Origin: Numida meleagris
Taxonomy: Eukaryota; Chordata; Aves; Galliformes; Numididae
Length of the DNA: 64,000 nucleotides
Reading direction: 5' to 3'
Assembly: GCF_002078875.1 (NCBI RefSeq)
Contig: NC_034411.1
Span: 37,612,115 to 37,676,114, forward strand
This document shows, one piece after another, positions 63,043 through 64,000 of the stretch (position 1 is the stretch's first letter; each line of letters begins with the position of its first letter). Position numbers and translations under genes: made by a program. The notes beneath the pieces are model-generated. The model searched no databases. It was not told the origin of the DNA and saw only the letters and a list, made by a program, of their open reading frames with translations.

Positions 63043-64000
63043 CACATAGCTGTCAAGATTCCTAAATTAGGCATGAAAAAAGAAAACAAAAAAATTTCAT
63101 TCTCAGATGGTTGTAGTCAATAAAGAGGCGCAATTTCTTGAATGATTAAAAATGCAGGTATAGTGTTTTTTAAATTGAGCTACATGTTTCCCCTAGAAAA
63201 AGATACCTCCCTTCAGCAAACAGGAAAATTTAATTCTTACAGTGTAACTTCTCATGTTTCTCCTGCATGAAAGAAGAAAGAGTTTCTGCTTGTCTCTAAA
63301 TTCGGAATTATAATACAGTTTCTACGCATAAACATATATTCTACTCTGGAGAAAAGCCATACAGCAAGGTATAACTCTCAAGAGGATGACAGCAAGAAAA
63401 AAAAAATTAAGAGTTGCCTTTAGGAAAACATTCTTCTACTGGTTTAATGAATGCTTAAATTCATAACTAAAGACAATAGCAAGTTCTGCTACAGACTTAG
63501 GCTGAAGCTGTGTCAAACTCCATATGAGGAAGAGCAATCAAATCTAAAAGACAGAGGGCTCAGTACTTCTGACAATAAAAATGGAAAAATGAGTGAGACT
63601 GAAGAAAAAATTTTGGACTCAGACATTGCACGTTTGAAGAAAAGCAACTGCAATTGAACCAGCAGATAGCATATAACTTACAGAATAAGTACAGTATGAG
63701 ATTCTGCTAACACAATTTTGATGTGGACTTGGAGGTATAATAACATGTCATGTAATATTTAGGAACTGTCTAAAATGCAAGAGCATTTCTTCCAAAGGGC
63801 TGCAGAAAACCTCCTCGTATTAAACCAAAATTTACAGAACGTTTTCACAAGTCTCCTGGTCAGCTCAAAATGGAGATCAGTCCTTCACTTATGACTTGCT
63901 TGGCAATTCTTTCCTCTTGTAAGCTTTAAGATTCTTCTTCCATCAAAATACCAGTATTAAAAATAGTGTTCACTTCATTAGACATATTAAGTGTGATTAA
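63043..64000. other. no gene confirmed; one exon-like frame
   Basis: The only point of note is the plus-strand frame 63451-63657, discussed in the findings. No acceptor with a good pyrimidine tract and no matching protein can be shown, so it is not called as a gene. Confidence 0.5.

Noticed and set aside
1..64000. Search for a novel multi-gene system, CRISPR array, phage or complete provirus
   Set aside because: No regularly spaced repeats, gene clusters, or gag, pol or env genes are visible. Only solo LTRs and truncated LINEs occur.

Overview
The window reads as vertebrate nuclear DNA, almost certainly from a bird. It carries 5'-truncated CR1 LINE copies on both strands, most with the CR1 3' end (GGTCCCTTCCAACCC followed by ATTCTATGAT-type repeats). 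It also carries two LTRs of the avian ERVL-like type that opens TGTCCTGG...AGCTGGGAT. It is AT-rich and CpG-poor by eye. It has no bacterial features: no operons, ribosome binding sites, CRISPR or rRNA. Recognisable mobile DNA covers only about 5% of the window, which fits a bird genome.

I recognise no host protein-coding gene. The longer open frames are chance frames, low-complexity frames or frames inside mobile elements. The window is best described as intergenic or deep-intronic sequence. Three short stretches look somewhat exon-like (2311-2640 minus, 42789-42835 plus, 63451-63657 plus). None can be tied to a known protein, so they appear as low-confidence findings.

Layout. 1-9 kb: CR1 at 2932-3062 (minus), 5527-6215 (plus) and 7872-8056 (plus). 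The last lies next to a possible broken retroelement ORF1/esterase remnant. 9-20 kb: unannotated AT-rich DNA with palindromes and hairpins. 20.8-21.34 kb: an old solo LTR whose middle part runs in the opposite orientation to its ends. 21-43 kb: mostly unique sequence with a compound CT/CA/GA microsatellite at 28.1 kb, a possible conserved regulatory patch at 25.4 kb, CR1 tails at 34.9 and 39.1 kb, a possible hAT remnant at 38.3 kb and a compact G-quadruplex motif at 40.7 kb. 43.34-43.99 kb: a well-preserved solo LTR with a perfect 5-bp target duplication, carrying a nested CR1 insertion. It is followed by adjacent palindromes, a tRNA-like minus-strand patch and a G/T-rich tract. 46.45-46.68 kb: a CR1 copy that keeps 49 uninterrupted codons of the ORF2 C terminus. 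60.69-61.55 kb: the longest CR1 (minus), with the reverse transcriptase FADD motif still visible. 62.99 kb: a last CR1 tail.

No multi-gene system can be supported. The better-supported structural observations are the nested CR1-in-LTR, the inverted block inside the older LTR, several perfect or near-perfect hairpins and two G-quadruplex motifs. All of this was read by eye with no alignment search, so repeat boundaries are approximate (about 10 bp) unless stated as exact.
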